The notes beneath the pieces were generated by a model. That model saw only the letters and a program-made list of their open reading frames with translations. It was not told the origin of the DNA and ran no database searches. A program made the translations under genes and the position numbers. From Heloderma charlesbogerti (lineage: Eukaryota; Chordata; Lepidosauria; Squamata; Helodermatidae), in assembly GCA_026122225.1 (NCBI GenBank), contig JANEZZ010000982.1, positions 1,173,501 to 1,237,500 on the forward strand: 64,000 nucleotides of DNA, written 5' to 3'. Positions 63,401-64,000 of the stretch are shown piece after piece; the stretch's first letter is position 1, and each line of letters begins with the position of its first letter.

Positions 63401-64000
63401 GTGCTTAATTCAGTTGCCCAGATGGCTGAACTCAGGTTTGCACTGCAGGTATCATTCTTGTGGCCTGGCCTGTTCTTTGCTGTTCATTTTAGCATGTGGG
63501 AGTTAACTTTGGCTGCAGCAGTCCATAGATGTTAACGTTTAAAATCTTAATCTGAGTTCTCTGATCATCCAAAGGATTCCAGTTATGGACTCATGGAGGT
63601 CACCATGCTTTGGGCAGTCCTCATAATCCTGAGTGCAGACCTGTTGCACAATGAACTCTTTCAGATGATGCAGCCCCCCATAGAGCCCACTTCGCGCACT
63701 TCCAAACGATATCCAGGAAACAGGAATCTCTAAACACCGCTATGGCTTAGGACACAGGTGTCTGAAGGACAGCTGTTCCCATACTAACTTGCCTATGAAC
63801 TGAGGTCATCTTTAGAGGTGGCCAGGGCTCCCACTGTTCTTTGTGGCAAACAGCCGGTGATTTTAACCTCTACACGACAGGCAGAAATTAACAGGGGCCC
63901 TTCCCACTCCAAGCACTACATCTTCATGCCAAGAAAGGGTAGGTTTCCAGCTGTCATCTTGCAGCTCAGAAATGTCTTTGCCTGTCAGTGGAAGGACAGC
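63401..64000. other. No recognisable feature
   Basis: Unassigned to the window end; the word GGTGCTTAATTCAG is duplicated at 63379 and 63401. Confidence 0.4.

Noticed and set aside
1..64000. CRISPR arrays, operons, bacterial promoters or terminators
   Set aside because: The window is vertebrate interspersed-repeat DNA; no spaced direct repeats or gene clusters of bacterial type are present.

Overview
The window is vertebrate nuclear DNA, most probably from a squamate reptile (lizard or snake). The evidence is its repeat content: several 5'-truncated BovB/RTE retrotransposons, several L2-clade LINEs of different ages, CR1 ends with the ATTCTATG terminus, tRNA-derived SINEs, and many hAT-type DNA-transposon derivatives with 8-bp target duplications. 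I found no host protein-coding exon, and no functional tRNA, rRNA or CRISPR. The only long open frames belong to retrotransposons. The window reads as intergenic DNA built by repeated nesting of mobile elements, with a few AT-rich repeat-poor islands that could be conserved regulatory DNA. All identifications rest on reading the sequence; no database search was possible.

Layout. 1-1618: 3' half of an L2 LINE with an intact reverse transcriptase frame. 2-10.5 kb: old L2, a SINE, CR1, an LTR and a 57-bp L2 tip nested in a MITE, two RTE/BovB ends, and a tail-to-tail SINE pair. 10.5-19 kb: sparse repeats, MITEs, and AT-rich islands. 19.5-25.9 kb: two L2 fragments each split by a hAT MITE, a solo LTR, BovB, further MITEs, SINE and CR1. 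26-29 kb: mostly unrecognised. 29-34 kb: nested MITEs and L2 ends. 34-37.8 kb: the longest LINE, a decayed L2 ORF2 split by a MITE. 38.5-43.1 kb: CR1, MITEs, an inverted pair of LTRs, another LTR, an unidentified hairpin-rich element and L2 ends. 43-49 kb: LINE tips, a SINE, a hAT element, and a BovB with an intact 3' frame. 49.4-54.9 kb: hAT MITEs and candidate conserved blocks. 55-57 kb: a 5S-rRNA-like piece and nested MITEs. 57.6-61.4 kb: five LTR copies of one superfamily, two or more of them nested. 61.8-64 kb: L2 and other LINE ends.

Two groups stand out. (1) Ten LTR copies (4123-4659, 20822-21375, 39879-40408, 40411-40762, 41389-41867, 57601-58222, 57629-58152, 58223-58615, 59157-59727, 60750-61346) begin TGTCAGG. 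The complete ones end near TGACA, and five copies have exact or near 5-bp target duplications. From the first base of the LTR they carry a reading frame of about 105-117 codons: a serine/acid patch (SSSDSEEE-like), then an arginine-rich stretch, then a stop at the same place. This looks like a coding sequence extending into the U3 of an LTR retroelement. (2) At least nine elements with TAGGGATG-type termini, foldback arms and 8-bp duplications form a set of hAT-like MITEs. Several have cores made of repeated TGCAAAT/ATGCGCAT-like words.
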